Both the position numbers and the translations under genes were made by a program. This document shows, piece by piece, positions 25,070 through 33,937 of a DNA stretch of 64,000 nucleotides. Below the pieces are notes generated by a model that saw nothing but the letters and a program-made list of their open reading frames with translations, was not told the DNA's origin and made no database searches. The stretch covers positions 28,501-92,500 of the forward strand of contig NZ_CP040058.1 of assembly GCF_005280655.1 (NCBI RefSeq). The letters are read 5' to 3'. The stretch is from Anaerostipes rhamnosivorans. GTDB taxonomy: Bacteria; Bacillota; Clostridia; Lachnospirales; Lachnospiraceae. Numbering within the stretch: the stretch's first letter is position 1; every line of letters starts with the position of its first letter.

Positions 25070-26602
25070 GATCCAATAACCGAAATTTCCTGTCTTCTGA
25101 CGGGCTTCGGGCACTGTCAAAAAGTTCTTAAATCCAAATAACTTAGCAATGAAGTTCTTCTCATTATCAAAAACTCCTGGAATTCCCAGGTAAAGCATTT
25201 TGGTGCGTTTATTCTGGCAGAGCATCAAATGTCCGTAGTTGCCATAGTTGAGCAGAAGAAATCCGTTGGTCTTTAGATTCTCTGGCACATCTGGAATATT
25301 CTGCAGGTCATCTACTTTGAGTTTGATGCTAGGATCCAGCATATAAGAAGGAGGTAAGGGCAAGGTGGGATACTCCTTCCAGTCAAAGAGACCGGGAGTG
25401 CCTGATATTCCCTGTTCTTTGGCGTTCTTTTCAAGTTGAAGGGCCTCAATATATTCTGCCAGCTTTGAATTAGCGTCAGCAGAACTTTCTTCTTTTGGCG
25501 GTTCCTCTTCGGCCACAGACTCGGCATTCATAGGCTCCGGTTCTGGAATGTCTGGTTCTACATAGACCCGGGGAGGCGTTCCTGCCGGAACAGGTGCCGG
25601 CTCCGGCACTGTGGATTCCGTATCAGGGGTTCCCTCCGGGATTGGAATTTCCTGCGGGAGTTCATCAAAAGGATCCCTGACAGGAGGCGGATCTGGAGCG
25701 CTGGCCGGCGGTTCTTCCTCATCCTCATATGGTTCTGCTGTGACCATCGGAACAGGATTCTGTGCGGGAGCATTGCCGGGGACACTTTCTCCTTGAGCTG
25801 GCTGCGGACGTTCTGAGGCCGCAGGAGCAGCGGGCTGTGTTGTAGAGGTTCCAGGAATGCGTTCCCCTTGAGCTGGTTCAGGCCGTTCTGAGACCATAGG
25901 AGTTGCTGTTTGAGCAGGAGGAGTTCCAGGAATGCGTTCTCCCTGAGCTGGCTGCGGACGTTCTGTCACCGCAGGAGTTGCTGTCTGGGCAGGAGGAGTT
26001 CCAGGAATACGTTCTCCTTGAGCTGGCTGTGGACGTTCTGTCACTGTAGAAGTGGAAGTCCGTGCATGAGCAGAGTCAGGAATTCGATCTCTCTGGGTCG
26101 TCTGCGGACGCTCTGTTTTCATTGGAGCCGTCTCAGGCTGTGTTGTCTCCTCAGGAACAGGACTTTCTTCAGGAGCCGGTTCCGGGGGCCTGGTTTCTTC
26201 TGCTTCAACAACTTCACTTGGCCCTGATGTATCATCTGCAGGCAGGAAGTTGCGGATCGTGATCGGTTTATCATTCCATTCAGAACCAAAGAAGTGGCTG
26301 TTGGAGTGATAAATCAAAAAGCCGTCCACCTGGTCTAAGTCTACGACCAGAGGATAAGTATTCTTAAACTCAATGATGGTGTCATTGCGCTGGAATGAAT
26401 CCAGCAGGATGCCTTCCATGGTTCCATGGCGGAACCTATAAAAATAGATTTTGTAAGTTAATGCCTCATCATTTGTTTTGACATGGAAGTATAACCGAAG
26501 CTGCTTCTGGCGTTTTTCAATCTTGGCAAACCCTGCATTTTCGCCTTTCATGCCATTGCTATATTCGTATAGATATGAAACGATTCGTTGATATTCAGCC
26601 AA
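25058..26602 (-). CDS. Hypothetical protein with Pro-rich 25-residue tandem repeats
   Basis: A 514-residue protein without a signal peptide. Residues 1-125 look like a beta-rich domain and about 385-514 form a second conserved domain ending NFGYWILAL. Between them lies a Pro/Glu/Ala-rich linker. Residues 163-287 are five tandem 25-residue units of the type TERPQPAQGERIPG plus a tail, and a further acidic linker follows. The overall plan resembles Lachnospiraceae DUF6128-type proteins, but I am not certain of that name. The 3' end overlaps rsmA by 12 bases in a tail-to-tail arrangement. Confidence 0.72.
   Translation of the reverse strand: MAEYQRIVSYLYEYSNGMKGENAGFAKIEKRQKQLRLYFHVKTNDEALTYKIYFYRFRHGTMEGILLDSFQRNDTIIEFKNTYPLVVDLDQVDGFLIYHSNSHFFGSEWNDKPITIRNFLPADDTSGPSEVVEAEETRPPEPAPEESPVPEETTQPETAPMKTERPQTTQRDRIPDSAHARTSTSTVTERPQPAQGERIPGTPPAQTATPAVTERPQPAQGERIPGTPPAQTATPMVSERPEPAQGERIPGTSTTQPAAPAASERPQPAQGESVPGNAPAQNPVPMVTAEPYEDEEEPPASAPDPPPVRDPFDELPQEIPIPEGTPDTESTVPEPAPVPAGTPPRVYVEPDIPEPEPMNAESVAEEEPPKEESSADANSKLAEYIEALQLEKNAKEQGISGTPGLFDWKEYPTLPLPPSYMLDPSIKLKVDDLQNIPDVPENLKTNGFLLLNYGNYGHLMLCQNKRTKMLYLGIPGVFDNEKNFIAKLFGFKNFLTVPEARQKTGNFGYWILAL
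25742..26116 (-). repeat. Five 75-bp in-frame tandem repeats
   Basis: Each unit encodes 25 residues beginning (T/S)ERPxPAQGE or a diverged form; the first unit (TERPQTTQRD) and the last (SERPQPAQGESVPG) are the most diverged. Unit copy number is likely to vary between strains because in-frame slippage keeps the gene open. Confidence 0.8.
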
Positions 26603-26668
26603 TGTGATACTCTCTTTTTGATTTATTCTATGAATGGGGCAGAAAAAATATGACCGGGGGAAGACGAA

Positions 26669-27127
26669 ATGAACGAAAAAGAAAAATTTATGAAAGAAGC
26701 CATAAAGCAGGCTAAAAAAGCTGCGGCCATTGGGGACGTGCCTATCGGCTGTGTGATCGTCTCAGAAGGAAAGGTCATTGCAAGGGCATACAACCAGAGA
26801 AATAAGAGGAAAACCACCCTGGCCCATGCAGAGCTTCTTGCCATTGAAAAAGCCAGTAAAAAAACCGGAGACTGGAGGCTTGAAGAATGCACGATGTATG
26901 TCACTCTGGAGCCATGCCAGATGTGTGCGGGAGCCATTGTCCAGGCCCGGATACCTAAAGTAGTGATCGGCGCCATGAATCCCAAAGCCGGATGTGCTGG
27001 CTCTATCCTGAACATTCTCCAGAGGGAGGAATTTAACCACCAGGCCGAAATAGAATCCGGAATCCTGGGGGAAGAGTGCAGTCAGATGATGAGTGACTTT
27101 TTCAGGCAGTTGAGAAAAAAGAGTTAA
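26669..27127 (+). CDS. tadA: tRNA-specific adenosine deaminase TadA
   Basis: A 152-residue zinc deaminase that makes inosine at the wobble position of tRNA-Arg. Zinc ligands are His53 in LAHAEL and Cys83/Cys86 in EPCQMCAG; Glu55 is the proton shuttle. The segment GDVPIGCVIV and the C-terminal FFRQLRKK are typical of TadA. It ends 6 bases from the convergent CorA gene. The SRP RNA follows further on, as in other Firmicutes. Confidence 0.92.
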   Translation: MNEKEKFMKEAIKQAKKAAAIGDVPIGCVIVSEGKVIARAYNQRNKRKTTLAHAELLAIEKASKKTGDWRLEECTMYVTLEPCQMCAGAIVQARIPKVVIGAMNPKAGCAGSILNILQREEFNHQAEIESGILGEECSQMMSDFFRQLRKKS

Positions 27128-27133
27128 GCATTC

Positions 27134-28012
27134 TCAGATCCATTTTTTCTTTTTGTAGAACCAGATCTCTGCGATAACCATGATCAGACAGATTCCGATG
27201 AGGATAAAATAACTGTACGGAAAACGCAATTCCGGCATGTTTCTAAAGTTCATGCCATACCAACCTGTGATCAGGGAGAGAGGGAAAAAGATCGTGGTAA
27301 CGACAGTCAGGATCTTCATGGTCTCATTCTGTTTGATATCAACCTGGGACTGGTACATTTCACGGATCTGCAGGGCATATTCCCGTAGGAACTGTGTATA
27401 GTTAAGAAGCCGCTCTGCACGGTTGCTGAGCACGGAAAAGTGCTGGATATCAGCTGGTGAAAAGAAATCCGATGCATTTTCTTCTAATTCACTTCCAAAG
27501 TCACTAAGCTGCTGGTAATAGGCGTTGATGCGCAGAAGCTTTCTTCGGACATCGATCAGTGAATGGTTCATATTTAAGTCCTTACCGGACAGTATGACAT
27601 CCTCTATCTCAGCCAGATGTGTCTCATAGTCCTGAAGTCTTACCATATCATCCTTGATGAGCGATTCCGCTAACAAAAATAAAAACTGCGGAAGGGACGA
27701 GACATTCATTATTTTTCGCTGCTCTATGATTGTCTCTAAGTTATTTATATGTTTTTTATCCTCGATTAGCACCAGAAGATCTTTTGAAAGATAATAAGAA
27801 AGGCAAAATTCCTTTTCCGCTGGATTTCTTTTATCGGGGATCAACAGGGTACCGCAGATAAAATCAGAAAAGATGTCTGCCTTGCAGCTGTTGATCCCGT
27901 GGTTCTTGATGGTATCAACAAACGGCTGATAGGGGCAGAGGAACGGATATTTTGTTAAATATTGTTCAGTCGTAAGCAGCTCTGCGGTGTTGTTCTGTAT
28001 GGAGTAAACCAT
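27134..28012 (-). CDS. CorA-family divalent cation transporter
   Basis: A 292-residue protein with a long helical cytoplasmic part and two C-terminal membrane helices. The signature GMN lies in ITGWYGMNFRNMP, between the two helices, and a basic tail FYKKKKWI follows. CorA proteins are pentameric Mg2+ (or Co2+/Ni2+) channels; this one is a divergent Firmicute subtype. The ATG at 28012 was chosen because GAAGGTGA lies just upstream; an in-frame ATG at 28030 is possible. A palindromic repeat with a TATAAT-like end is directly upstream. Confidence 0.85.
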   Translation of the reverse strand: MVYSIQNNTAELLTTEQYLTKYPFLCPYQPFVDTIKNHGINSCKADIFSDFICGTLLIPDKRNPAEKEFCLSYYLSKDLLVLIEDKKHINNLETIIEQRKIMNVSSLPQFLFLLAESLIKDDMVRLQDYETHLAEIEDVILSGKDLNMNHSLIDVRRKLLRINAYYQQLSDFGSELEENASDFFSPADIQHFSVLSNRAERLLNYTQFLREYALQIREMYQSQVDIKQNETMKILTVVTTIFFPLSLITGWYGMNFRNMPELRFPYSYFILIGICLIMVIAEIWFYKKKKWI

Positions 28013-28035
28013 GGATTCACCTTCTTTCATCTTTA

Positions 28036-28095
28036 CAATTATACCTTATCGCGCGAAGCGCGTCCATCCGAAGGATATGAAATGCGGTGTGCCTT
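28036..28095 (-). repeat. Palindromic REP-like repeat, copy A
   Basis: Read on the reverse strand this copy runs GGCACACCGCATTT, then two mini-hairpins (ATCCTTCGGAT and CGCGCTTCGCGCG), then GATAAGGTATAATT. The same order occurs at 34981-35080 and 60601-60700. The TATAAT end points at the CorA gene and lies about 30 bases before its start. Confidence 0.75.
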
Positions 28096-28138
28096 TCAGT
28101 ATAGTCTCTCAGAGAAAAAATAAAATAGAAAATAAAAG

Positions 28139-28168
28139 TTGACGAATGTAAACATTATTTAGTATAAT
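28139..28168 (+). promoter_or_regulatory. Promoter of the SRP RNA
   Basis: TTGACG (28139-28144) and a perfect TATAAT (28163-28168) are 18 bases apart, about 40 bases before the 5' end inferred for the RNA. Confidence 0.75.
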
Positions 28169-28208
28169 CAAATTTGCACATGTAATAAAACTTTTTACGT
28201 CAAAAAGC

Positions 28209-28474
28209 TTCCGTGCAGCCGGGGAGGCAGCGGTGCCCTGTATCTGCAATCCGCTATAGCAGAGGTGATGGCCTGTTTAGGGCTTTTCTTTGTGGAGCTG
28301 CCCTTTATAAGTGGCGTTGATGTTTGGGTCTTGCGCAATGAGAATCTATGAACCGTGTCAGGTCGGGAACGAAGCAGCACTAAGTAGAACCTCTCATGTG
28401 CCGTAAGGGTGCCTGAGCTGAGTTAACTGTAGAGGTAACGTCTGTGAAGAGAGTTCGACACAGGCCGCACGGAA
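28209..28474 (+). ncRNA. ffs: Large signal recognition particle RNA (Bacillus-type, with Alu domain)
   Basis: The 5' part contains the Alu-domain block CTGCAATCCGCTATAGCAG, like Bacillus scRNA. The 3' half has the SRP-domain core GTCAGGTCGGGAACGAAGCA and the GTGCCGTAAGGGTGCC block. CCGTGC near the start pairs with GCACGG at 28467-28472, closing the molecule. A good promoter precedes it and a terminator follows at 28504. The RNA scaffolds Ffh and targets membrane proteins to the translocon. Ends are estimated within about ten bases. tadA upstream is the same neighbour as in Bacillus. Confidence 0.93.
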
Positions 28475-28503
28475 TTTAATAATTATATATCCAGAACAAA
28501 CAG

Positions 28504-28528
28504 ACAGGCAGACGATGCCTGTTTTTTT
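28504..28528 (+). terminator. Terminator after SRP RNA
   Basis: ACAGGCA and TGCCTGT pair around a 5-base loop and run into a stretch of Ts. Confidence 0.85.
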
Positions 28529-28689
28529 ATTTCATAGGAAAGTGCGTCCTATGAAATACAAAAAGCTCCGCGAGGATCGCACTGCGGCGGTAAGGAATCA
28601 TGTCGCTAAAGCGACCCGCCGCAGGCGGAGAATCCCGCAAGTGGGATTCTTTCTTATTTCATTTCATAGGAAAGAGCGTCCTATGAAAT
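28529..28689. repeat. Composite palindromic element bounded by two copies of one hairpin
   Basis: The hairpin ATTTCATAGGA-7 bases-TCCTATGAAAT occurs at 28529-28557 and again at 28661-28689, differing only in the loop. Between the copies lie three more inverted repeats: TGCGGCGG/CCGCCGCA enclosing GTCGCT/AGCGAC, and GAATCCC/GGGATTC. It contains no gene and looks like a BIME- or MITE-like unit. A related GCGGAGAATCCC hairpin is at 47893-47925. The rest of the 888-base stretch 28013-28900 is the REP-like copy, the SRP RNA and AT-rich sequence before the regulator. Confidence 0.7.
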
Positions 28690-28900
28690 AAATAAGTCCT
28701 CCGGTCATGATGCGCCAAGGAACGTTCTTTGAATCTGAATAAAATCTTGCAGGCCTTATGGTTCTTTCTGGCATAGTACAATTGCCCTCCTGGGGTTTTG
28801 CCAGGATTTGTGCTATATGCATAGATCGAAATTTTTTATAATATATATGTATGATAAAATAGCGGCGAATCACATTCAAAGTTGAAGAGAGGGAAGTCAT

Positions 28901-30949
28901 TTGGACAAAAGAAGCAATCAGATTTTAAATCAGCTTTTAAAGGAAGGGGAACTGGAACTTAAAGAGGCGTCCAAGCAATACCAGGTATCCGAACGTATTA
29001 TACGCAGAAAAATAAAGGAACTGAATGACGAGCTTAGAGCAAACGGATTGGCTTTGATCGACATTAACAGTGAAGGGGTTCTGCGCCTGGAGGACCGAGG
29101 GGAAGATCTCAGGGAACAGTTCCGTCAATTTATAAAAGAGAATAATTTCTATACATATCATTTATCGAAAAATGAAAGAAAGACCATCCTGGCTATGCTA
29201 CTTTTAAACGCAGATGAGTATGTGACGGCAGCATGGATCTCGGAGTATGTGAGCACCAGCAGAAATACGATTATCAGTGATCTGAATGATCTAAAAGACT
29301 GGTTTCAGAAGAATAATATGAACCTGATCTCGCAGGTTCAGAAAGGTTATGTGGTCCATGCCTCTGAGGGGGATATCCGTTCCGGCATGCTGAAGCTTTT
29401 AGAGCTGAATCTGGATGAAGAGAAATATGGCATGATGGGGGCATATCATGCCTTTGGACATCTTTTGCTTAAAGAGATCCAGTATCAGGGATGCTACGAA
29501 CAGATTCAGAGGATCCTAAAGGAAGAAGAGACAAGACATGATTGTTTTCTGTCCGACTTTTCCTTTTCTGTGGCAGTGTATGAACTTGTCATATTGGTGA
29601 ACAGGATCAAAAAGGGAAAGACTCTTGAACATGAAAGACAGAAAGAATGGGGCAGTACGGTGCAGAGCTCAAAATATCCGTTGAGCAGAGCGGTATTGGA
29701 CCGGCTGGGCAGAGAGTTTTCATTTCAAGTGCCAGAGGCGGAAGTGGAGAATTTTGTATTTTGTCTGAGAAGAAAAAGCTATTTGAAAAGCGGTACCAAC
29801 AATGTGGACCAGCTGGTGATCCCAGTGTTGATAGGAGAAGTCATCTACCGGATCACCAGCCGTTTTCAGATAAACTTTTACCTGGATTTCGCCCTCTATG
29901 ACCTTTTGGTCGACCACATGAAGTCTGCCATCTACCGTATGGCTTCCGGGGAAGTGCTGGAGAATCCTTTCCGTTCAGAAATCGAGAAGGGTTACCCGGA
30001 GGTATTTTCAGTGGTGGAGGAGTGTCTGAGACCGCTGGAAGACTATCTGGAAGTGAAGGTGCCTAGAGATGAAGTTTCTTTTTTGGTCATGTACATTGCA
30101 TCAATGCTGGAGAGAGATAAATTGGAGAGGATGAAGGAGCAGAGAGTCCCGGCAGTGCTCGTCTGCGCCATGGGCAGAGGCACTGTGCAGCTTATGCTGG
30201 CGAAATTAAAGCAGTTGGAAGATGTAATCCATGTGACAGATGTCAGATCAGCCCATGAACTGAAGGATATGGAACAGATTAAAGATCAGCTGGTGATCAC
30301 TACCGTTCCATTTCAAGAAGGAGAGCTGCCCAATCTGCTTATGGTTACCCCTATGCTGGAACAGGATGATTTATACAGGATCAGGCGGAAGGCCACAAAA
30401 CTCCGTGAAAACTGGTCTGATATCCCTGAGGAAAGCCGCAGAGATGAAATTGGAAACAATATCGGTTCAGAGACCAAAGCAGAGCGTAACTTTCTAGCTG
30501 AGATGCTGTCAGCGGACCGAATCGAGATCAACAGGGAAGCCAGAGACTGGGAAGAAGGAGTCAGAGCTGCCGGACAGCTGCTCTATGATTCCGGTGCTGT
30601 GTCTTATGAGTATATCGATGCAATGGTAGAAAATATCCGCGTAAATGGATCCTATGTGGTGATCTATCCCGGTATTGCCATACCACACGCTGAGCAGGAA
30701 AAGGGGGCCATCAGGGAGGCAGCCAGCCTTGTCAGGCTGAAAACCCCTGTAGTTTTCGGTAACAGTGAAAATGATCCGGTTTCTTACATTATCGGTCTGA
30801 GCATATTAAATTCCAACAGCATTAATTGCGCCATATACAACTTGGTCAGGATGTTTGGGCAGGAGGAAGCAAAACGTCAGATGGAAGCACAGGAGACACC
30901 GGAGGAACTCATTAACACGATTCGAAGATTAGAACACCAATATTGCTGA
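28901..30949 (+). CDS. PRD-domain transcription regulator (BglG/MtlR type), second copy
   Basis: A 682-residue paralog of the regulator at 712, with the same order of domains: N-terminal HTH (VSERIIRRKI), second HTH, PRD region, EIIB-like VLVCAMGRGT with Cys422, and EIIA-like IAIPHAEQ with His596. Start is TTG at 28901 with GAGAGGGA eight bases upstream; no other start fits. A terminator follows, and the PTS operon 31189-36983 begins 240 bases later, so it probably activates that operon when its PTS substrate is present. The EIIB-like loop lacks the usual TS after GxG (GRGTVQ). Confidence 0.85.
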   Translation: MDKRSNQILNQLLKEGELELKEASKQYQVSERIIRRKIKELNDELRANGLALIDINSEGVLRLEDRGEDLREQFRQFIKENNFYTYHLSKNERKTILAMLLLNADEYVTAAWISEYVSTSRNTIISDLNDLKDWFQKNNMNLISQVQKGYVVHASEGDIRSGMLKLLELNLDEEKYGMMGAYHAFGHLLLKEIQYQGCYEQIQRILKEEETRHDCFLSDFSFSVAVYELVILVNRIKKGKTLEHERQKEWGSTVQSSKYPLSRAVLDRLGREFSFQVPEAEVENFVFCLRRKSYLKSGTNNVDQLVIPVLIGEVIYRITSRFQINFYLDFALYDLLVDHMKSAIYRMASGEVLENPFRSEIEKGYPEVFSVVEECLRPLEDYLEVKVPRDEVSFLVMYIASMLERDKLERMKEQRVPAVLVCAMGRGTVQLMLAKLKQLEDVIHVTDVRSAHELKDMEQIKDQLVITTVPFQEGELPNLLMVTPMLEQDDLYRIRRKATKLRENWSDIPEESRRDEIGNNIGSETKAERNFLAEMLSADRIEINREARDWEEGVRAAGQLLYDSGAVSYEYIDAMVENIRVNGSYVVIYPGIAIPHAEQEKGAIREAASLVRLKTPVVFGNSENDPVSYIIGLSILNSNSINCAIYNLVRMFGQEEAKRQMEAQETPEELINTIRRLEHQYC

Positions 30950-30970
30950 TGAGTCTATCATAAAGAGAAG

Positions 30971-31011
30971 AAGACAGAACCTTATCATACCAGAAAGGTT
31001 CTGTCTTTTTC
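30971..31011 (+). terminator. Terminator after the second PRD regulator
   Basis: AAGACAGAACCTT (30971-30983) pairs with AAGGTTCTGTCTT (30995-31007), followed by TTT. It separates the regulator from the PTS operon, whose own TATAAT is at 31133-31138 with no good -35, as expected for an activator-dependent promoter. Confidence 0.88.
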
Positions 31012-31188
31012 GTTTTAGATCATTATATTTGAACAGTACTTTGGATATGCATGCTGATTGTATATATGTTAGTACAATTTTGTGCGCTCTCCTGAGACAT
31101 CTCTTGGCCTTTATAGGACGTTCATGGGTATCTATAATGAACTTAACATAACAGTTTTGAAAAACACGTTTTTGGATCGGAGGACAGC

Positions 31189-31662
31189 ATGATCTGGGAA
31201 AACTTAAAAGACACATTAGTAAAGACAGATATGAAGGCAGAAAGTGAACAGGAAGTATTTGAACAGTTAGGAGGTGTATTAGTTCAGGAAGGATATTGCA
31301 AAGAAAGTTATGTGGAGGCATTAAACGAGAGGGAAAAGGTTTATCCCACTGGAGTCATGGCCGGGGATATCGGAGTGGCGATCCCACACACGGATCCGTG
31401 TTATGTAGAGACAACCGGAATTGCTATTGCTGTACTGAAAGAGCCGGTGTCATTTTTCCATATGGGAACAAACCCGAAAGAAAATGTGAAGGTCCCGGTG
31501 AAGTTTGTCATGATGTTGGCAATTGCGGGAAAACAGCATTTGGAAGTGCTTCAGAAAGCAATTCTTTTAATTCAGGATGCAGAGGTTCTGAGAAAGCTTG
31601 TGGAAGCCAAGAATCCGAAAGAGATCATTCAAATTATTCAAAATAAGGAGGAGTCATTATGA
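31189..31662 (+). CDS. PTS EIIA component, galactitol type (second system)
   Basis: A 157-residue phosphocarrier. His67 in GVAIPHTDP is the phospho-acceptor. GGAGG precedes the ATG. The stop overlaps the EIIB start (ATGA), so the two are translationally coupled. It belongs to the same family as the EIIA at 4327, but gene order here is A-B-C rather than C-A-B, which argues against a recent duplication of the whole operon. Confidence 0.88.
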   Translation: MIWENLKDTLVKTDMKAESEQEVFEQLGGVLVQEGYCKESYVEALNEREKVYPTGVMAGDIGVAIPHTDPCYVETTGIAIAVLKEPVSFFHMGTNPKENVKVPVKFVMMLAIAGKQHLEVLQKAILLIQDAEVLRKLVEAKNPKEIIQIIQNKEESL

Positions 31663-31964
31663 GGACTTACAGAATCTTATCAGCCTGCGGAACAGGGATC
31701 GCAACATCAACGGTGGCATCTGAGACGTGCAAACGGCTTTTAGCAGAACGGGGAATCCCATCAGTGGACATCTCAGAATGTAAGGCCCTGGAAGTAGTGG
31801 GGAGAGCTGAAATATTTAATCCCGATGTGATCATTCATACTGCAGAAATACCGGTGAATGAACTGAAAGGATACCAGACATACCGTACACTAGAATTTAT
31901 CACGGGGTTCGGGGCAGAAGAAAAAGCTGATGAAATCTCTGAATATCTGAAATCATTAGAGTAA
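31659..31964 (+). CDS. PTS EIIB component, galactitol type (second system)
   Basis: A 101-residue cytoplasmic protein with the phosphorylated Cys10 in LSACGTGIATST. AAGGAGGAG lies just before the ATG. It hands phosphate to the sugar on the EIIC at 31989. The segment HTAEIPVNELKGY is typical of GatB-like proteins. Confidence 0.9.
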   Translation: MRTYRILSACGTGIATSTVASETCKRLLAERGIPSVDISECKALEVVGRAEIFNPDVIIHTAEIPVNELKGYQTYRTLEFITGFGAEEKADEISEYLKSLE

Positions 31965-31988
31965 TTGAGTTAGAAAGGGAGGAAAACT

Positions 31989-33248
31989 ATGAGCGTTTTA
32001 CAATACATCTTGGATTTAGGTTCATCTGTAGTCATGCCATTGATCATAACCATTCTCGGCCTGATCTTGGGACAGAAATTCTCCAAGGCATTCAGATCCG
32101 GTATGACTATTGGAATCGGATTTATAGGAATCAATCTTGTCATCGGACTGATGGGGGATTTCGTAAGCCCAGCCGCGCAGGCGATGACACAAAGGTTTGG
32201 AATGAACCTGTCAGTGATTGACGTTGGATGGCCGGTCAGCGCATCCATTGCCTTCGGTACACAGATCGTACCGTTTGTGTTCCTTGTCTGTTTTGTCTTA
32301 AATATCATTATGCTGGCAACCAATACTACAAAGACACTGAATATTGATATCTGGAACTATTGGCATTTCATTCTGACTGGAGCATTAGTACAGTTTTTGA
32401 CTGGAAGCATGGTGGCAGGAGTGATCGCGTCTGGTATCACATTTATCATTATCATGAAACTTGCAGACTACTCTGCACCAAGAGTACAGGATTATTTTGG
32501 GCTTCCGGGAGTTTCTCTGCCTCATACAGAGACCGTAAGCTGGGCGCCGATATGTATTTTACTGGATAAGGTTTATGATAAAATACCTGGCTTTAATAAA
32601 ATTCATTTCGATGGAGAAACGATTCAGAAGAGATTCGGAATTATCGGGGAACCGATGGTCTTAGGACTGATCCTTGGAGCAGGCCTTGGAGCCTTGGCAG
32701 GATATGAGCCGAATAAGATTATCACCCTCGGAGTCAATATGGCTGCAGTTATGTTTATCCTGCCGAGGATGGTGCGGATTCTTATGGAAGGCCTGATGCC
32801 TTTAAGTGAAGACGCAAAAAAATTCTTGGCGAAGAAGTTCCCGGGAAAAGAAGTCAACATCGGTATGGACGCAGCGATTGCAACAGGATCTCCTATGGTT
32901 ATTTCAGCTGCCCTGATCATGATCCCTGTTACACTGCTGTTGGCAGTAATTCTTCCTGGAAACAGAGTGCTTCCGCTGGTAGATCTTGCGACACTTCCGT
33001 TCTTTATGATCTGGCCTGTAGTGGCTTCCAAAGGAAACCTGTTCCGTTCACTGATCACAGGAACGCTGATGATGGTGGCAATCTTATATATCGCTACCAA
33101 CTTGGCAGGAACTGCCACACTGATCGCACAGTCAACAGACTTTACATTCCCGGCGGGGGCAAAAGCAATTTCTTCCCTGGATACAGGAGCACATTTGGTA
33201 CCGTACATTATTTATAAGATTGCAGAATTTTTCCAAATGCTGTTTTAA
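31989..33248 (+). CDS. PTS galactitol-type transporter, EIIC subunit (second system)
   Basis: A 419-residue polytopic membrane protein of the EIIC-Gat family. NIDIWNYWHFILTGALV and IGMDAAIATGSPM correspond to VDIWNFMHFLVPGAL and IGMDIALGLGDPA of the EIIC at 3047. GGAGG precedes the ATG. It forms the sugar path across the membrane. The substrate is probably another polyol, since a zinc dehydrogenase and a fuculose-phosphate-type aldolase follow. Confidence 0.88.
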   Translation: MSVLQYILDLGSSVVMPLIITILGLILGQKFSKAFRSGMTIGIGFIGINLVIGLMGDFVSPAAQAMTQRFGMNLSVIDVGWPVSASIAFGTQIVPFVFLVCFVLNIIMLATNTTKTLNIDIWNYWHFILTGALVQFLTGSMVAGVIASGITFIIIMKLADYSAPRVQDYFGLPGVSLPHTETVSWAPICILLDKVYDKIPGFNKIHFDGETIQKRFGIIGEPMVLGLILGAGLGALAGYEPNKIITLGVNMAAVMFILPRMVRILMEGLMPLSEDAKKFLAKKFPGKEVNIGMDAAIATGSPMVISAALIMIPVTLLLAVILPGNRVLPLVDLATLPFFMIWPVVASKGNLFRSLITGTLMMVAILYIATNLAGTATLIAQSTDFTFPAGAKAISSLDTGAHLVPYIIYKIAEFFQMLF

Positions 33249-33270
33249 TCTTTTCACATAAGGAGGCAAT

Positions 33271-33918
33271 ATGTTATTAGAAAAAGAAAGAACCAAGGTT
33301 ATCGAGATTGCACTTAAGATACAGAAGGAGAAGCTGATCCCTCTTACTTTCGGAAACTTCAGCCTGAGGGACCCAGAGACAGGGTATGTGTGCATTACTC
33401 CCAGCGGGATGCCCTATGAGACCCTGCATCCTTCCGACATTGTAGTTGTGAGCATAGATAACCAGATTATAGACGGAGAACGCCGTCCATCCATTGAAAT
33501 GCCGCTTCACACCGCCATGTACCGGAGACGGCCGGATGTGTTCGGAGTGGTCCATACCCACTCAACCTATTGTACAGCGTGGGCCTGTGTGGACGGAGGA
33601 ATGCCGTGTATTACCTCAGAGGCAGCAGGACTGGTTGGCGGAAATATCCGCTGTGCCGCTTTTGTACCGCCTGGAAGCGATGAACTGGCAGAAGTGACCT
33701 CAGAGGCGATCGGAGATGACAAAGCAGTCCTGATGGGAAATCACGGGGCAATCTGCATCGATGAGACGATTGATAAGGCATACAATGACGCAATTGTTCT
33801 GGAGGAGAGTGCCAAGGTGGCATATCTGGCTTACCAGATGGGGAATGTCAACACGCTGGAAGACCAGATGTGTAAATTCTTGAAAGAAGATACAGATCAA
33901 AACTATGGACAGAAATAA
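33271..33918 (+). CDS. Class II aldolase/adducin family, L-fuculose-phosphate aldolase-like
   Basis: A 215-residue zinc aldolase. Zinc-binding His residues are in VVHTHST and MGNHGA, and the acidic SIEMPLHTAMYRRRPD block matches the FucA active-site Glu region. FucA-type enzymes cut ketose-1-phosphates to DHAP and an aldehyde. This differs from the bisphosphate aldolase of the first operon, so the second operon probably handles a pentitol, tetritol or deoxy sugar. AAGGAGG precedes the ATG. Confidence 0.85.
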   Translation: MLLEKERTKVIEIALKIQKEKLIPLTFGNFSLRDPETGYVCITPSGMPYETLHPSDIVVVSIDNQIIDGERRPSIEMPLHTAMYRRRPDVFGVVHTHSTYCTAWACVDGGMPCITSEAAGLVGGNIRCAAFVPPGSDELAEVTSEAIGDDKAVLMGNHGAICIDETIDKAYNDAIVLEESAKVAYLAYQMGNVNTLEDQMCKFLKEDTDQNYGQK

Positions 33919-33937
33919 GATTTAGGAGGATGGTAAC

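Noticed and set aside
28209..28474. tmRNA or RNase P RNA instead of SRP RNA
   Set aside because: The Alu block and the GGTCGGGAACGAAGCA core identify SRP RNA; there is no tRNA-like end or tag frame.
31104..31140. Sigma-54 (-24/-12) promoter before the second PTS operon
   Set aside because: The GG and GC pairs of the -24/-12 consensus are not at the right spacing, and the regulator is a PRD protein without a sigma-54 interaction domain.
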